64,000 nucleotides of DNA from Asterias amurensis (taxonomy: Eukaryota; Echinodermata; Asteroidea; Forcipulatida; Asteriidae), in the NCBI RefSeq assembly GCF_032118995.1, contig NC_092660.1, forward strand, positions 19,950,501-20,014,500. Direction: 5' to 3'. A program made the translations under genes and the position numbers. This document shows positions 1-13,500 of the stretch, one piece after another (within the stretch, counting starts at the first letter, position 1; the number at the start of each line of letters is the position of its first letter). Under the pieces are notes generated by a model. It was not told the DNA's origin and made no database searches. It was given only the letters and a program-made list of their open reading frames with translations.

Positions 1-59
1 TAGCGTATGCGCACAATACCCAGGGAACAGTTCTGAGATCGTAAAGCACACGACAAGCC

Positions 60-250
60 AGAGCCTAAGATTGAGTGCAAGTCAGAGTCCAATCTGAAGC
101 CCAAGCAAGAGCCCAAGCCAGAGTCAAAGCCAGAGCCCAAGCTAGAGTCAAAGCCAGAGTCAAAGCCAGAGTCAAAGCCAGAGCCAAAGATTGAGTCAAG
201 CTGGAGCCTAAGATGGAGTCAAAATCAGAGTCCAAGCCAAGGCTTAAAGG
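60..250. repeat. Degenerate 12-bp tandem repeat
   Basis: Imperfect copies of AGCCAGAGTCAA / AGCCAGAGCCCA follow one another. A related shorter stretch sits at 515-600, on the other side of a dispersed repeat (244-515), so a MITE probably split one array. It lies in the terminal visible intron of the J-protein gene. The open frame on the minus strand is a by-product of the period. Confidence 0.7.
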
Positions 251-515
251 CATTGGACACTATTGGTTACTACTCACAATAATTATTTGCAAAAAACCTT
301 ACTTGGTAATGGGTAATGGGGTCTCGAAATCAAACGTCTGAAAGCACACAACTTCGTGTGACAACTTTGTGTTTTTTCCTTTCATTATTATCTTGCAACT
401 TCAACAACCAATTAAGCTCAAATTTTCACAGGTTTGTTATTTTGTGCATATGTTGAGATACACCAAGTTAGAAGACTGGTCTTTGACAATTACCAATAGT
501 GTTCATGTGCCTTTA
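244..515 (-). mobile_element. Family A dispersed repeat, partial copy
   Basis: It starts TAAAGGCATTGGACACTATT and ends with the inverted TAGTGTTCATGTGCCTTTA. The terminal inverted repeat and the interior (ACACAACTTCGTGTGAC, TTTTCACAGGTTTGTTATTT) recur more than ten times in the window. There is no coding capacity. It looks like a non-autonomous DNA element of about 370 bp when complete; this copy lacks part of its centre. Confidence 0.7.
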
Positions 516-617
516 AGCCAGAACCCAAGATGGAGCCCAAGCCAAAACCTAGCAGAAGCTCAAGAGGGAACCCAAGCCGCAGCCCAAGCCAAAGCGCAAA
601 GTGGCTTCAGTCCTTAC

Positions 618-1580
618 CTCATTTGCAGAATGTCTCTCCCCATGAACACTGCAGTATCGAGCATGGTCTTGTACTCTGTCTGTCTCGTAGCGTCGATGTT
701 TCCCATGACATGCTTCACAGCTCAATGTATTCAGAATCTACAAAAATGTCAACAAAATATAAAAAAAGTTTTAAAATGACATACCTCAAGCCATAATGTC
801 GGTAGAAGTCTATTAAGTAAAACTAAATTCTGTCTCGAGCATATGTGGCTCGTCAGGCTGGTGTTTATATCCACTTTCCTTGGCATTAAACGAGTGAGAA
901 TATTTCTATTCCTCCTGGACAGGATGCCAGTCCACCCAAGGTTACTCCCCAGCTTTCGTCGGTACCCATTTGCACTCCGGGGAGTATAAAAAGCATTTAC
1001 AATAAAGTGCCTTGCTCAAGGACACAAGTATCGCGACTGACCAGGCCAGAATTCGTACCAACATTCTTTAAATTACAGAACTTGAGTCCACTAATACATC
1101 ATTTATTGGAACATTCTATAAAGTTAAAAAACAGAGAAATGGTTTATAGTACACTAATTAAACTATTAATAGATTACCTCTTCCATCTTCTTCATAAAGT
1201 CCTCCATCTGTAAAAATAAGATGATTACAAAATTATTAGTCAAAAAACACAATAAATTGAAGTTTCTGGTAGTTTTGTAAGTGTGGGGTGGAAAAGTTTC
1301 TATGTCAAATTTCACAAGTTCTCTGGGTTAAATCAAACAAATATTGAGTGCATTTCGTTCCTCCATTAAAGAGGAATCACGAGGAATCAAAATCAGGAGG
1401 TGAAATCTGGTTTTACATTTCCCTTGGCAGAATGGACTAGTCCAGATTTCAAGTTTGAAATTATATTCTACGACAACACCCTTTAATACATGCATGTAAT
1501 ATTTGTATAACATTTTTTGAACATACCTCTTCACTGAAGTTTACATTCTTTCGTTCCATTTCAAACTCTCTCCTCTTCAC
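618..1580 (-). CDS. DNAJC14: DNAJC14-like exons 8-10, post-J helix and Cys/His segment
   Basis: Three short phase-0 exons: 1527-1580 (VKRREFEMERKNVNFSEE), 1178-1207 (MEDFMKKMEE) and 618-737 (ILNTLSCEACHGKHRRYETD, then ARYCSVHGERHSANE). The last resembles DNAJC14 CSRCQGKHRRFEMDR followed by ARYCAEC. The fourth family cysteine is His here (C-x-x-C ... C-S-V-H), which could still make a zinc site of CCCH type; that is inference. The frame is open into the donor GTAAGG and continues outside the window. Confidence 0.75.
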
Positions 1581-4500
1581 CTGTAAAGAAAACACTTTCT
1601 GCGTCAGCAACAGCAACAGAAATTTACATCTATTTTCACCGAACTCAAAAAAGTACTGAGTATACAGTGTTTAAGACATTGGAAACTTTCGAAACAGAAA
1701 CAAAATTAAAAGTTCACAGATTTACAAATAACTTACAGGGTTTACAGAAGGTAATGGTGAAAGACTTCTCTTGAATTTTGTTTCCATGAAATGCTTTACT
1801 TTTTGAAAAAAACAGTAAAACAATATCAATTCTCGATATCGAGAATTACGGATTTATTACAAACACATGTCATGACACGGCACAGCGTGCGGAAACAGGG
1901 GTGGATTTTCCCGTTATTTTCTCCCGACTCCGATGACCGATTGAGCCTAAATTTTCACAGGTTTGTTATTTTATATCGAAGTTGTGACACACAAAGTGTG
2001 GGCCTTGGAAAATACTGTTTACCGAAATTGTCCAATGGCTTTAAATCACATGGGTGTAAGAGTAAAAATGAAATTGTATTCTTTATCCCAATAATCATCT
2101 ATGAAATCATTCCGATACCCTGCCGCTAAGGACTGAAACAGCCTCAAGCCATTGGGCGAGCTTAGTGGTCTTATGGTAAGACATTTCTTGGCTCTGCTTA
2201 CAGTAAGCAAAGAATCGGCACTTACCGAAACAGGGAATTCCGTACATCAAGTGTATTTGTATTTCACGATTTTGCATGGTTAGCAAGGAATTTTGGCCTG
2301 TGTCAGGCACACTCCACATTACTAGGCATTCTACGCTTTACACAGCTAGAATTCGATGCGATTCGGCACTTGCGCGTAAGCGAGATTAGTGATCGTAATT
2401 TGAGCTCTGCTCTAGCAATGCAAAGGTAGTAGGTTTGAATCCCAAACGAGTGATTTGCCTGTTGAATTTTCTACAGAACTGTGGGAACACATTAATAGAG
2501 CGCTGTCAGGCTGCACTGCTTTTCCATCTGTTCTTGGGAAAAATTTGAATTTTTCATCGTAGCTGTTCCTGATGTGGCTGATTTTTTAAATGATGGTTAT
2601 ATTACGAGTACACAGGCTGTTTGACTGATTATTGGTGATAAATCTGATTACTATGTGGTGGATTTTTCTGGGAATATCCATCGCGATTTTGACTCCGGGT
2701 GACTTCGGGGATCAGCCAACCGTGACTGCTATGGGCCTGACCTACACCCCTGGGAAACTGCTTGAACTACGGCCTGACTCTTGTCGCTTACTTGACCATG
2801 CAGCATGGAGATCGGCCTGCGATGCAGGGATAGCGCTTCGCTATCCTACACGACGGGGTTGCCGTGGAGGTGCACGTAAACAAAGGAAACTCGCTTCACC
2901 TATTGTTACTGGACAATCAGAGGTAACCATAGGCACCACTCCACTGCACACCACCACCATCGGCCCTATACAAAGCCAAACCACAACTCCAGATACTGAA
3001 AATGTGAACTTAGCCCTTCTTAACTGCCGATCTGCAAGGAATAAAACTGAACTGATAAATGATTTCATTGTAGATAGCAAATCGGATATTCTGGCACTGA
3101 CAGAAACCTGGTTTACTGGAACTGAAGATGATCAAAAATACATCGGTGAAATTTGTCCCAGTGGCTTCACTTTCACACACGTCCCTAGAACCGGCCGGCG
3201 TGGTGGGGGTGTTGCTGTCATCTTGCGTAAAAGCTTCAATGTGAAACTTTTGAAAACTCAGTGTTTTGCTTCATTTGAGTACATGATTATTAACATTTCC
3301 TCGGGCAACAACAACTCTGCGGTAACTTTAATTGTACTTTACCGACCACCATCGTCCTCTCACAACAACTTCATGACTGAGTTCTCGACGTTGCTTGAGT
3401 CCATGGTACTTGAGAACAACTTGGTTGTGGTTGGTGACTTTAATTTCAACTGGGCACAGAAAGACAGCAGCACCAAAAAGTTAGACGAACTTTTAGACAG
3501 CATGGGCTTACTTCAGTGCGTTGAATCACCTACACATACCAGTGGCCATATTCTTGACTACGTCATAGGGAGAGCCAGTGACGATGTACTTATTTCATCT
3601 TCGGTCAAGGTATCTACCTTTATATCTGATCACTGTAGCGTGGTTTGTGAACTGAAACTAGGTAAACCAAAGCGCTCTTGGAAAGTAGCTACTTACCGTA
3701 AATTGAACAAAATAGATCTTACTGAGTTCACCAGGGACATGACCCATCTACTACAAGTTGCACCAGATTCTGAGCTGTCTGCTCAGGTAGAGTGTTATGA
3801 AACTACCCTCAAACAACTAATTGACAGACACGCCCCAATACAGAGGCGACTACTACCCGTACGTCCCCATAGCCCTTGGTATACGCATGACATCATGGAG
3901 GCCAAAAAGCAAAAGCGGATGTACGAAAAGCAGTGGAGGAAATCTAGTCTTACTGTTCACCGCCAAATGTTTACAGAGCAAAGAAACCTGGTTCTTCGTT
4001 TAATTAGAGATGCCCGACGTGCACATTTCAAACAGAAGATATCAGACAATGCAACAAATCCAAGACAACTTTTCGCTGTTGTTGATGGTTTGCTACACAG
4101 TAAACCATCACTGTGTCTTCCTGACAGTCCATCTGCATTAGACCTCGCGGAAAGGTTTAATGTTCACTTCGAAACCAAAGTTACGCACATCAGGTCGGAG
4201 CTTGATGGTCAGATATCATCAGTTGCAGTCTCTGTCCATGATACTCATTCTACATCGGTACTCCAACTTTTCGAGACGGAATCGGAAGAAACTGTTGGAA
4301 AGCTCATCCGCCGCTCACCCTCGAAATCATGTGACCTCGATCCAATACCCACCTCCTTGTTGAAAACTTGTCTGTCATCCGTCCTACCTGCCATTACAAA
4401 CATTGTCAACTCATCCATAGAAACAGGAATCGTGCCTCAGCAGCTCAAAAAGGCGCACGTCACCCCCATCTTAAAGAACTCAAAGCTAGATAAGAACAAG

Positions 4501-7500
4501 CTGAGTAACTACAGACCTGTGTCGAATCTGCCGTTCATCTCAAAAGTTGTGGAAAAAGTGGTAGCTGGTCAACTCAATGACTACCTAACATCTAACAACC
4601 TGCTTGAGCTGGCACAGTCAGCGTATCGTAAACACCACAGCACCGAGACTACGCTCCTGTGTGTTCAAAATGACATCCTTGGAGCCATTGACAAGAAACT
4701 CTCTGTAATTTTAGTGCTACTTGACCTTTCTGCTGCTTTTGACACTATCGACCACCAAATCCTCCTTCAACGTCTTCACTACAATTTCGGTATCACTGGA
4801 ACTGCTTTGAAGTGGTTTACTTCATATCTGGAAAATCGCACCCAAAATGTAAAAATTGACGGGTCCTTCTCATCCAACACTACATCACGTTTTGGCGTCC
4901 CTCAGGGGTCGGTGCTCGGTCCAGTGTTATTTTCCTTGTACTTTTCACCTGTTGCGAACATTGCTCGTAACCACGGTCTGTCCGTTCAGCTTTACGCGGA
5001 TGACGCACAACTATATCTGCCATTTGTCTCCACGGACGCAAACACTGCAGTTGCTCGTACAGAAGCGTGTGTTGCCGAAGTTAAGGAATGGATGGTCGCA
5101 AACAAACTTCAACTCAATAGCGATAAGACAGTCATCCTCTTGCTGAACTCCCAAAGTCAACATCGCCACAACACCATTCACAGCATCCTGATTGATGGCC
5201 ATGTCATTCCTTGTAGCAACACAGCTAGAAACCTTGGTGTCATCTTTGACAGGCACATGAACTTCACAACCAACGTCAAAAACTCCTCCCGAATCGCCAT
5301 GTACCACTTGAAGAACATAAACCACATCCGCTCATTGCTCTCTGACAAAACAGCAGAGCAACTCATTCACGCACTTGTAACGTCTCGACTCGACTACTGC
5401 AACTCACTCTTATATGGACTTCCAGCTTCCACCTTGCATCACCTTCAGAGAATCCAGAACATTGCAGCTCGTATCCTAACACGCTCAAAAAAGTTTGAGC
5501 ATATCACCCCGGTTCTTCAAGCACTACACTGGCTCCCTGTTGAGCAACGCATCATCTTCAAACTCCTTTGTACAACATACCGTTGTATGACAGAGACTTC
5601 ATCCCCGTTGTACTTGCAGAGGCTTCTCCTGCCGTATAAGCCCGCTCGCCAGCTAAGGTCCAGTGATGCCAACTTGCTTGCCGTTCCACCTTCCAGGTTG
5701 AAAACTTATGGGGATAGAAGTTTCTCGGTTGCTGCCCCCCGCCTGTGGAACGACCTGCCTCTCACCCTTAGATCACAACCTGACATTTTTTCATTCAAAT
5801 CCAATCTCAAAACTTACCTCTTCAGTCAAGCCTACCATTAATTTTTCCCTTGGTCATATTTTAGCGCAGTGAATAGTTTTCTAGATACCAGCGCTTTATA
5901 AGATTTATTATTATTTATTATTATTATTATACAGTGCCCAATACACATCGGTGTAAAGGTTAAAACATATTATATTCTCTCTTCTCGATATGAAAATTAA
6001 AATCTAGGAAAATATCTTACAGGATCAGTGAGCGTTTCATATCCTTTCTGTAAGATCTGGAATGCCTTTCGAGATTTATGTTCTTGATCGTTCTGAAAAA
6101 AAGAAAGAGGAAAGAGAGGAATTATAAAAGGTTGGATCATACTTTGGTTAGGAACTACAACAATTAATAACCATAAAACTCACTCAACATTGTTAGAAAC
6201 GACCCCCTTTGAAATGATTAGAGTAGTTTTAGAGAAGGAGGTAACTTTTCACCCCAAAGTTTTACTCTGAGAAAGGCTTCAACAATTCTGTGCAATAACA
6301 TTTTCGAGTAGTATGCCTGTGATTTTTGTTTACAGAACTCGGGTAAGTACCGAGTATACAGTGCTTACACTGTTTATGGGTAACAACCAAAATTAATATT
6401 CTTTATCCCCAATGCAAAATTAACATCTATTAAATCGGTTGCAGTACCTGCTGCTAAACATAGGATCCGAACTGCCTCTAGCCACAGGGCAATCTCGGTG
6501 ATCTAGTTGGTATGACATTGCTCTAGAATTGCAACTTAGTTGACCAATTGAACCCAAATTGTCACAGGTTTGAGAAATGATTCATGCATGAATCTATTCT
6601 CAGAATTCTGAGGGATTGTGTCTGTTCTTGAATGCGTGTAGTACTCGCTGTCACCTCGCTAATCAAGGATGGATTTAACATTCTTTGTGGTAAATACCTT
6701 GACAGTTTGTTTGCTGTTTTCTCAGAAAGTATACAGTGTGTTCAGCTTAAACTTTCACTTGTGATTTTTACTTGAATTAGTAGTTTGTTTTTCTACCTGG
6801 AAGTGTCGTGGACGAGCGGTTATGAGCACCGAATTCAAACTATGGTGTTTCTGATCAGCAGAGTGTGGGTTCAAATCCCCAGCCACGACACTTGTGTCCT
6901 TAAGAGGACACTTAACCATTGCTTTGTCCTTCGGATGGGACGTAAAGCCGTTGGTCCCATGTGTTGTGTAAATGCATGTAAAAGAACCCAGTGCACTTAT
7001 CGTAAAGAGAAGGGGTTCCCCTCGGTGTTCCTGGCTGGATTGGCTGCATATTGACTAAGGATTAGGTCTTATATCTCAAACTTCGTCCCACTCCTTGCAG
7101 TAATAATACCTGGCGCTTTGTATCCTTTGGCAAAAGGCGCGTTATAAATACGGTTGTTATTGTTATTACCTTGTCCAGTTATCAAATAAAATTTTGAAGG
7201 TAGGAAATTCAATGACAAACCTTGTCTGGATGTACCAGCATGCACTGCCTTCGGTAATATTTCTTGATGTCTTCCTCTGATGCATCAGAGCTCACACCCA
7301 ATACCTCAAAGGGATTATCTGGATCGCATTGAAGTAATCTCTTTATAGCTGCACCAGCTGAAGGATTAAAACAAACAGAAGCTGTGTTGTTAAATCAGAG
7401 TAGGGCAATTCCATGTCCCCTTTAATATCAATATCCCAATGACTTACAGACCTTATAAAAATGCACATGAAGTCATTTCTGTAGGGCGCCCTCACCTAGA

Positions 7501-10500
7501 GGTCAAAAGGAGGTTGTTCATTGGCCAACCCTGTGCGCCGTGGGTACAAATCTGCGCGTTTCGTTTGTTTCAACACCGTTTTACTTCTAGGATGGTGCCT
7601 GGATATCGCCCATGCATAAGGTCTATTCCAATGAAATGACTTACCATCCTAATGATTGGATTTTCCCAGTGACAGGACTAGTCCAAATGGTAGGATGTAT
7701 CCTAATGTGACTTATCCCATCGATAGGTCTTCTCCTAACGATACTACTTATCCCAATGGCTACATATCCCAATGATAGGAATCATCTCCATGATAGGACT
7801 TAACCAAATGATAGAACTTATCCCAATGATAGGACTTATCCCAATGATATGTCTTATCCCAATGATAGAACTTACCCCAATGATAGAACTTATCCCAATG
7901 ATAGAACTTATCCCAATGATAGGACTTATCCCAATGATAGAACTTATCCCAATGATTGGACTTATCCCAATGATATGTCTTATCCCAATGATAGAACTTA
8001 TCCCAATGATAGGACTTATCCCAATGATAGAACTTATCCCAATGATTGGACTTATCCCAATGATATGTCTTATCCCAATGATAGAACTTATCCCAATGAT
8101 AGAACTTATCCCAATGATAGAACTTATCCCAATGATAGAACTTATCCCAATGATAGAACTTATCCCAATGATAGGACTTATCCCAATGATAGAACTTATC
8201 CCAATGATAGAACTTATCCCAATGATAGAACTTATCCCAATGATAGGACTTATCCCAATGATAGAACTTATCCCAATGATTGGACTTATCCCAATGAAAG
8301 GAGTACCTGATGTTGGAATATCTATGCTTCTTGTTGGTTGTGATGGCGGCTGGGCGCTGCTTGGACTATTGGATGACCCCCATGCCCTTGGACCTCCTGT
8401 AGGGCCCTCGTTACCCCTAGAACCTCCTTCTCGCTCTCGATGCTCCCGGAAGAGTTTGTAGATCTCCTGCAGTATGTGCCAGCCGTACTTTAGGCACAAC
8501 TTAATCCTGTAGTTGGACAAATTATTTAACTTTTAGACACATGACATGTGGGGTAAACGTATTTCACTAGAATTTACTTACTTGAACAAGTAAAAAACTG
8601 GGGGCACAACATTTTAGATCGTCGGCTTAAAGACACTGGACACCATTGGTAATTGTCAACGACCAGTCTTCTCACTTGGTGTATCTCAACATATGCATGA
8701 AATAACCTGTGAAAATTTGAGCTCAATCGGTCGTCGAAGTTGCGAGATATTAATGAAAGAAAAAACACCCTTGTCGTACGAAGTTGTGTGCTTTCAGATG
8801 CTTGATTTCGAGACCTCAAGTTCTAAATCTGAGGTCTCGAAATCAAATTCGTGGAAAATTAACACTTTCTTGAAAACTACGTTACTTCAGAGGGAGCCGT
8901 TTCTCGCGGTGTACTATACTATCAACAGCTCCCAAGTACACGTTACCAAGTAAGGTTTTATGCTAATAATTACTTTGAGTAATTACCAATAGTGTCCACT
9001 GCCTTTAAAACAATCAAACGGTTCCAACAACCAAAGGTATACCTTAAGGCAGTTTATACTTACATGCTGCAGAGGCAGGCACATAGAATGAGTGTTAGTA
9101 AGAGGATAAATCCAAGAACCCAGAGTAGATGTTTACCGATGCCTCTCATCCACTTATACAAAGGATCAACATCTGTATCAGGAGAAACAATCAGTCAAGG
9201 TTTAATGGAAGTAGATGAAATCACTTATAACGGAGGAAATAAGAATTCTTGAATTAGCTTTGATGCTACATCAATGTGTGATAGAGTGGGACAAGGTCTT
9301 AAGGGGGCCATTTGAAAAACTGGCAGGGGCGTGGCCGAAGAAGCGAGCCGAAGCAAGGTCCTTCGTTGCACGACCACGACCCTGCAAAGTTTTTAACAAA
9401 CTTTAAAGACAGAGTTACCTTTTTTTTACTCCTATTCTAATTCCACTCTTTTAAAAAGTTCAGAAGTGTTGCAGCACTTTGTTTGGAATAGCTACAGGAA
9501 TGGTCAGACATGTAGTTTAAACAAATTTTGAAGAATTTCAGACAGAAAATGTCAACCACAAACCACAGTTCCACTTTAGATTTTAAATTGTTTCAATAAC
9601 AAATTTATCAAATGACTGTCGTTCGCATCTTGTTTGATTCTGACATAAATTCTTAAATTGTTAACAAAGTTTGTAAAGACTTTTACCTTCTATGTTTATT
9701 TCTTCCTGTTGGTCGGTTCTCTGTCTATATTCAGAGTCAGAATCTGTCATCCTGGAAGATGTGCGTGACCTCGAAGCCTGTGGCGCTGTCCTGTAACCTG
9801 TTGATGGTTGGGGTCTGGCGTGCTCTCCAGTGGCCTTTGAATTTGTGTTGGTCGACTGCTTCTCGGATCTTGACTGGGAAGCCTGTGGCGCTGTCCTGTA
9901 ACCTGTTGATGGTTGGGGTCTGGCATGCTCTCCAGTGGCCTTTGAGTTTGTGTTGGTCGACTGCTTCTCGGATCTTGACTGGGAAGCATGTGCAGAATTT
10001 GTCTCTGTTGGTTTCCGTCGAGCCTCTGGGGCTGCTTTCTGTTTGGTCTTTGGCTCACTCCTGGTAGGTCCTTTCTGTTTCTCATCAGATTGGTTTGGAG
10101 CTGTCTTTGAGGGGTTTTCTTGTCTCCTATCATTGGGACTCTGTCTGAAGAAACTAGTTGAATGATTGGAAGAGCTGCCTTGTGCATTTGAGCTCGTGAA
10201 GTTTCTTGACGACGGAGGCTGAGAGGTTGCTGATGAAGATGCCGACTGTTTAGCCTCTTGTGATTTTGATGCATCTCGTGATGGTGGTTTAGGAGTTGTT
10301 CCTTTGAGGACTTCAGAGTTGTTGCTTGTAGACTTCTTTCTGGTTGCAGTTCCCCTAGCAGGGTCTTTATGAGGCTGAAACTCAGAAGGCTGCTCTGTCT
10401 TGCTTCCAGTTGACGATTGGCTATTTGAGAAACTACCTTTTTGACTCGTTGCTGCTGCTTCTGGAGTATTTGAGTCAACCATACTTGATGTAGCATTCTG

Positions 10501-13500
10501 CTTTTTCCAGTCAGTATACGAATACCCCATGTTGGGATTCAGAGGCACATCTTTAGATTGGGTACTTCCTGCAATGTTCAAAGGAATACTTTGCTCTTTA
10601 TTGATATACGGTTCTGGAGTTCTTTTAGGAGCACTGCAGTCCTGTTGTGAGCTTTCCAAGCATGTCTTTGTGTCAGATGTTAACTTAGTTGTCGGCTTGG
10701 CTGAGGTTTGACTGACTGCTGGCTTTGTTTCAGTATTTTTATGTTCACCAACTTTGCCAGGATTACTGAATATTCTGGTGGGCTCCCAGAAAGCTTTTGC
10801 CGATTGTTTGGAAGGCTTCTTGTCTTGCAGAACCTTGTCACTTCTTATGCTAGAGGTGTTTGTTTCTTTAGATTCTACACACCCTTTTAGCGAGGTTTCT
10901 AGTCTGCTTTCGTTTGCCTTAGGAGCGATTGTTGACAGTGACGGAGGTGATATTACCTTTGGCTCGGGAGCAACACATTGAGTTACACCTGGACAGTTAT
11001 TTTTATCCTCTGAAGGATTGCCTTGCGCTGGAGTTGAACTTATGGAAGGCTTGGCAAGAGATTCTTGACATCTTAGACTGAACTTTGGTTGTTTAGAGGA
11101 GTTTAACGTCAGTGGCGTATCCCTTCCTAAACACCCACTGAGACTATCACTAGGAGAAGAGTTTGAAACGATAGAATCATGAGCCCGACAAACTGGAACC
11201 TTAGTCTTTAGGTTCCCATCTTTCAAGATGTCCTTCACATTTATGTAAGTTTGAGAATCTGGTCGGGCGTTTTCGGTTCTTGCTGCATTTAAACTCTCAG
11301 AGTTTACCAGAGAGCTGGTGCTTTTACCTACAGATGTTTCAATCTCAGATCTTTCATTTGTAGACATTGTGCAATGATCTGTTTGAACACTTGTTTTATT
11401 GCACATACCGTTGGCTGTCGTTTTGGGTGGACTTTCAGTTTTACTTGACGACTCTGGACTTGTGTCTGGAGAAATCCCTAGAGGAACATACATCCTTTTG
11501 ATGATGTCTCGCCACTCAGCTTCTGTCATCCTCTCGTCCGAGCTGCTGTAACCTCTTTCAGGACTTCCTTGTTTATCTTCCTTGGCAGGAGTCTGAGTTT
11601 CCATTTTCTGTGATGGTATTTCACGGGTATTTTCACTTGCATGTTTCACTCTACTTGTTTTCGTTGGTCCCGTTGTCACATGGTTATTTTGTACCCCTTT
11701 TGACTTTGAGCCAGAGTCCACCGTTTCAGTTCTCTTAGAGTCCACGTTCACACACTCTTTCTTGTCCGTAGCTTCAGGCGACTTGAAACTTTTGGTAGTT
11801 TCTGACGAGTTAAAAATTCTCCTTGGATCGAAAAATTGTTTGTCAGCCACTTTAGCACTCATTGCTTCTTTTGGTTTGTCATCCTTCTTGACAGAATGTG
11901 CTTGCGGGTTTGAGTTTTTACGAGACGCCTTATTTGTTGCCAGATTGGGAGGAGGTTTTTGTTTCTCAACTTGTTCTTGATACTGGAGGATAGTCGTCTT
12001 TTCAATTGTCTTGTTTTCTTTTCCTTGATAGCCAGAGGTAGGTTTGTCTACCATTTCATGATCTGCAGAAGTCCTGGACCCAGCCGGTGGAGTTTTCTTC
12101 GTGGCGGCAGCTGTCTTCTTCTTTTTCTTTCTGTTCTTTTTGGGTTTGAAACCAGGGGGGACTTTGTCCCCTGATGACTCATTGCTGTTGAGCCATTCCT
12201 GTACTTTCACCGAGGGATCGTCAAAGCTGTCGAGAGCATTCATGGCATCGCTTGAGGTTTCCTCCGACTGCCAAGTCTGTGGGGAGCTCTGTTCAGTTCT
12301 ATTTGGAGGATCTTTTATGCTTGTTCTCTCCGTTGAATTTGCATTGGAGCCTCTAAGGCTGTTCTGACTGGCACTGCAGTTTAAAGGGTTGGTTGGCTTG
12401 GGTGCTGATGGCACTTTCCTTCTCTCGTCCATCCAGGGGTTATCTGTATGCTGGAACCATGAGGGTTTTATGGTAGAGTTATAAACAGTTAATCCTGGAT
12501 CACTCCAATCACTCCATTCTTGTTTGAGTGTCTGCCCAGCACTACTTCCTGCGGCACTGTTGGAATACTTATGGTCACCAAAACAGTTTTTTGTAGCTGG
12601 GTCTGGATTATTGACAGCTCCGATGGGCCCCTGCCAGGAACCTGAACCGAACATGTTATCAGCTACAGCATCTGAATGATACTGAGCTGTGTTTGTATTG
12701 ACCGAAGATAGCCACGGACTTTTACTGCTTCGTTGTAGATTGCCGTACTCAGCAGGGCCTTGAAAGTTCCTGTCATCCCACGTAGCTTTTGGCTGGTTGG
12801 CTATCCTGGGATCTCTACCATCCTTCTTCTTGTGTGCTTGAGCCTTGTGAACGTTACCTGGCACACCTGGTTGTCTCTGGCTATGAGTGGATGGCCGATG
12901 GCTGGGAGCTAATAGTATGTTACGAGCTTCTTGAAATGTAACATTTGACGGTTCGAGCGCAATAGCCTAGAAAAGTAAAATTTACAGAAGTTAAATGAAA
13001 AACAGTGTCATAATGAATGGGATGTCATTTCATGGGATAAAGTATTGTTACATAACTCGCTACAGTTCTAATCACCTCTAAGAATGCATTTGTTATTTAC
13101 TCTTTTAAGAAATACCTATTAAGAAATTCAATTTGGTTGTTAACACTGACTTAATATCTAACTCTCCCAAATAAGCACAAAATCCAAAGGCCAAGTTGTA
13201 TAAATTAAGAGACAAAGATGTCTTATACTTTTTCATATTCCACAAACAAGCGTGGACTAACATTAAAGATGCTATGTCAGATTTTTGGCCCCCAAACATT
13301 AAAAAATAGATTTTTTTGACTGAATGGTATTTCAAAGAGTATCACCCGCTCTAACGGAAAAAAAAGTTTAACAATTACTTTTAATGGTCAGGAACCATGA
13401 CAAAAATTTAAAATGTTTCTTATAAAACACATAAGAATTGGTCACGTGATATATTGTCGGGATCCGGACAAAAACTAATTTTGAGCACTTTATTTCACTG

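Noticed and set aside
6803-6900. tRNA gene candidate
   Set aside because: A- and B-boxes are present but the cloverleaf is imperfect and a SINE body with a tail follows. The same applies at 13990-14060, 16680-16745, 57290-57347 and 61040.
8000-8300. CRISPR array
   Set aside because: Regular repeats without unique spacers in animal DNA; it is a minisatellite.
7744-8520. Long repetitive open frames on both strands over 7744-8520
   Set aside because: They are produced by an 18-bp minisatellite without stop codons. Only the 8307-8506 part, on the minus strand, is a real exon.
9747-10496. 249-codon minus-strand frame inside the big J-protein exon
   Set aside because: An alternative frame of the 3.28-kb exon; composition follows from the codon bias of the true frame.
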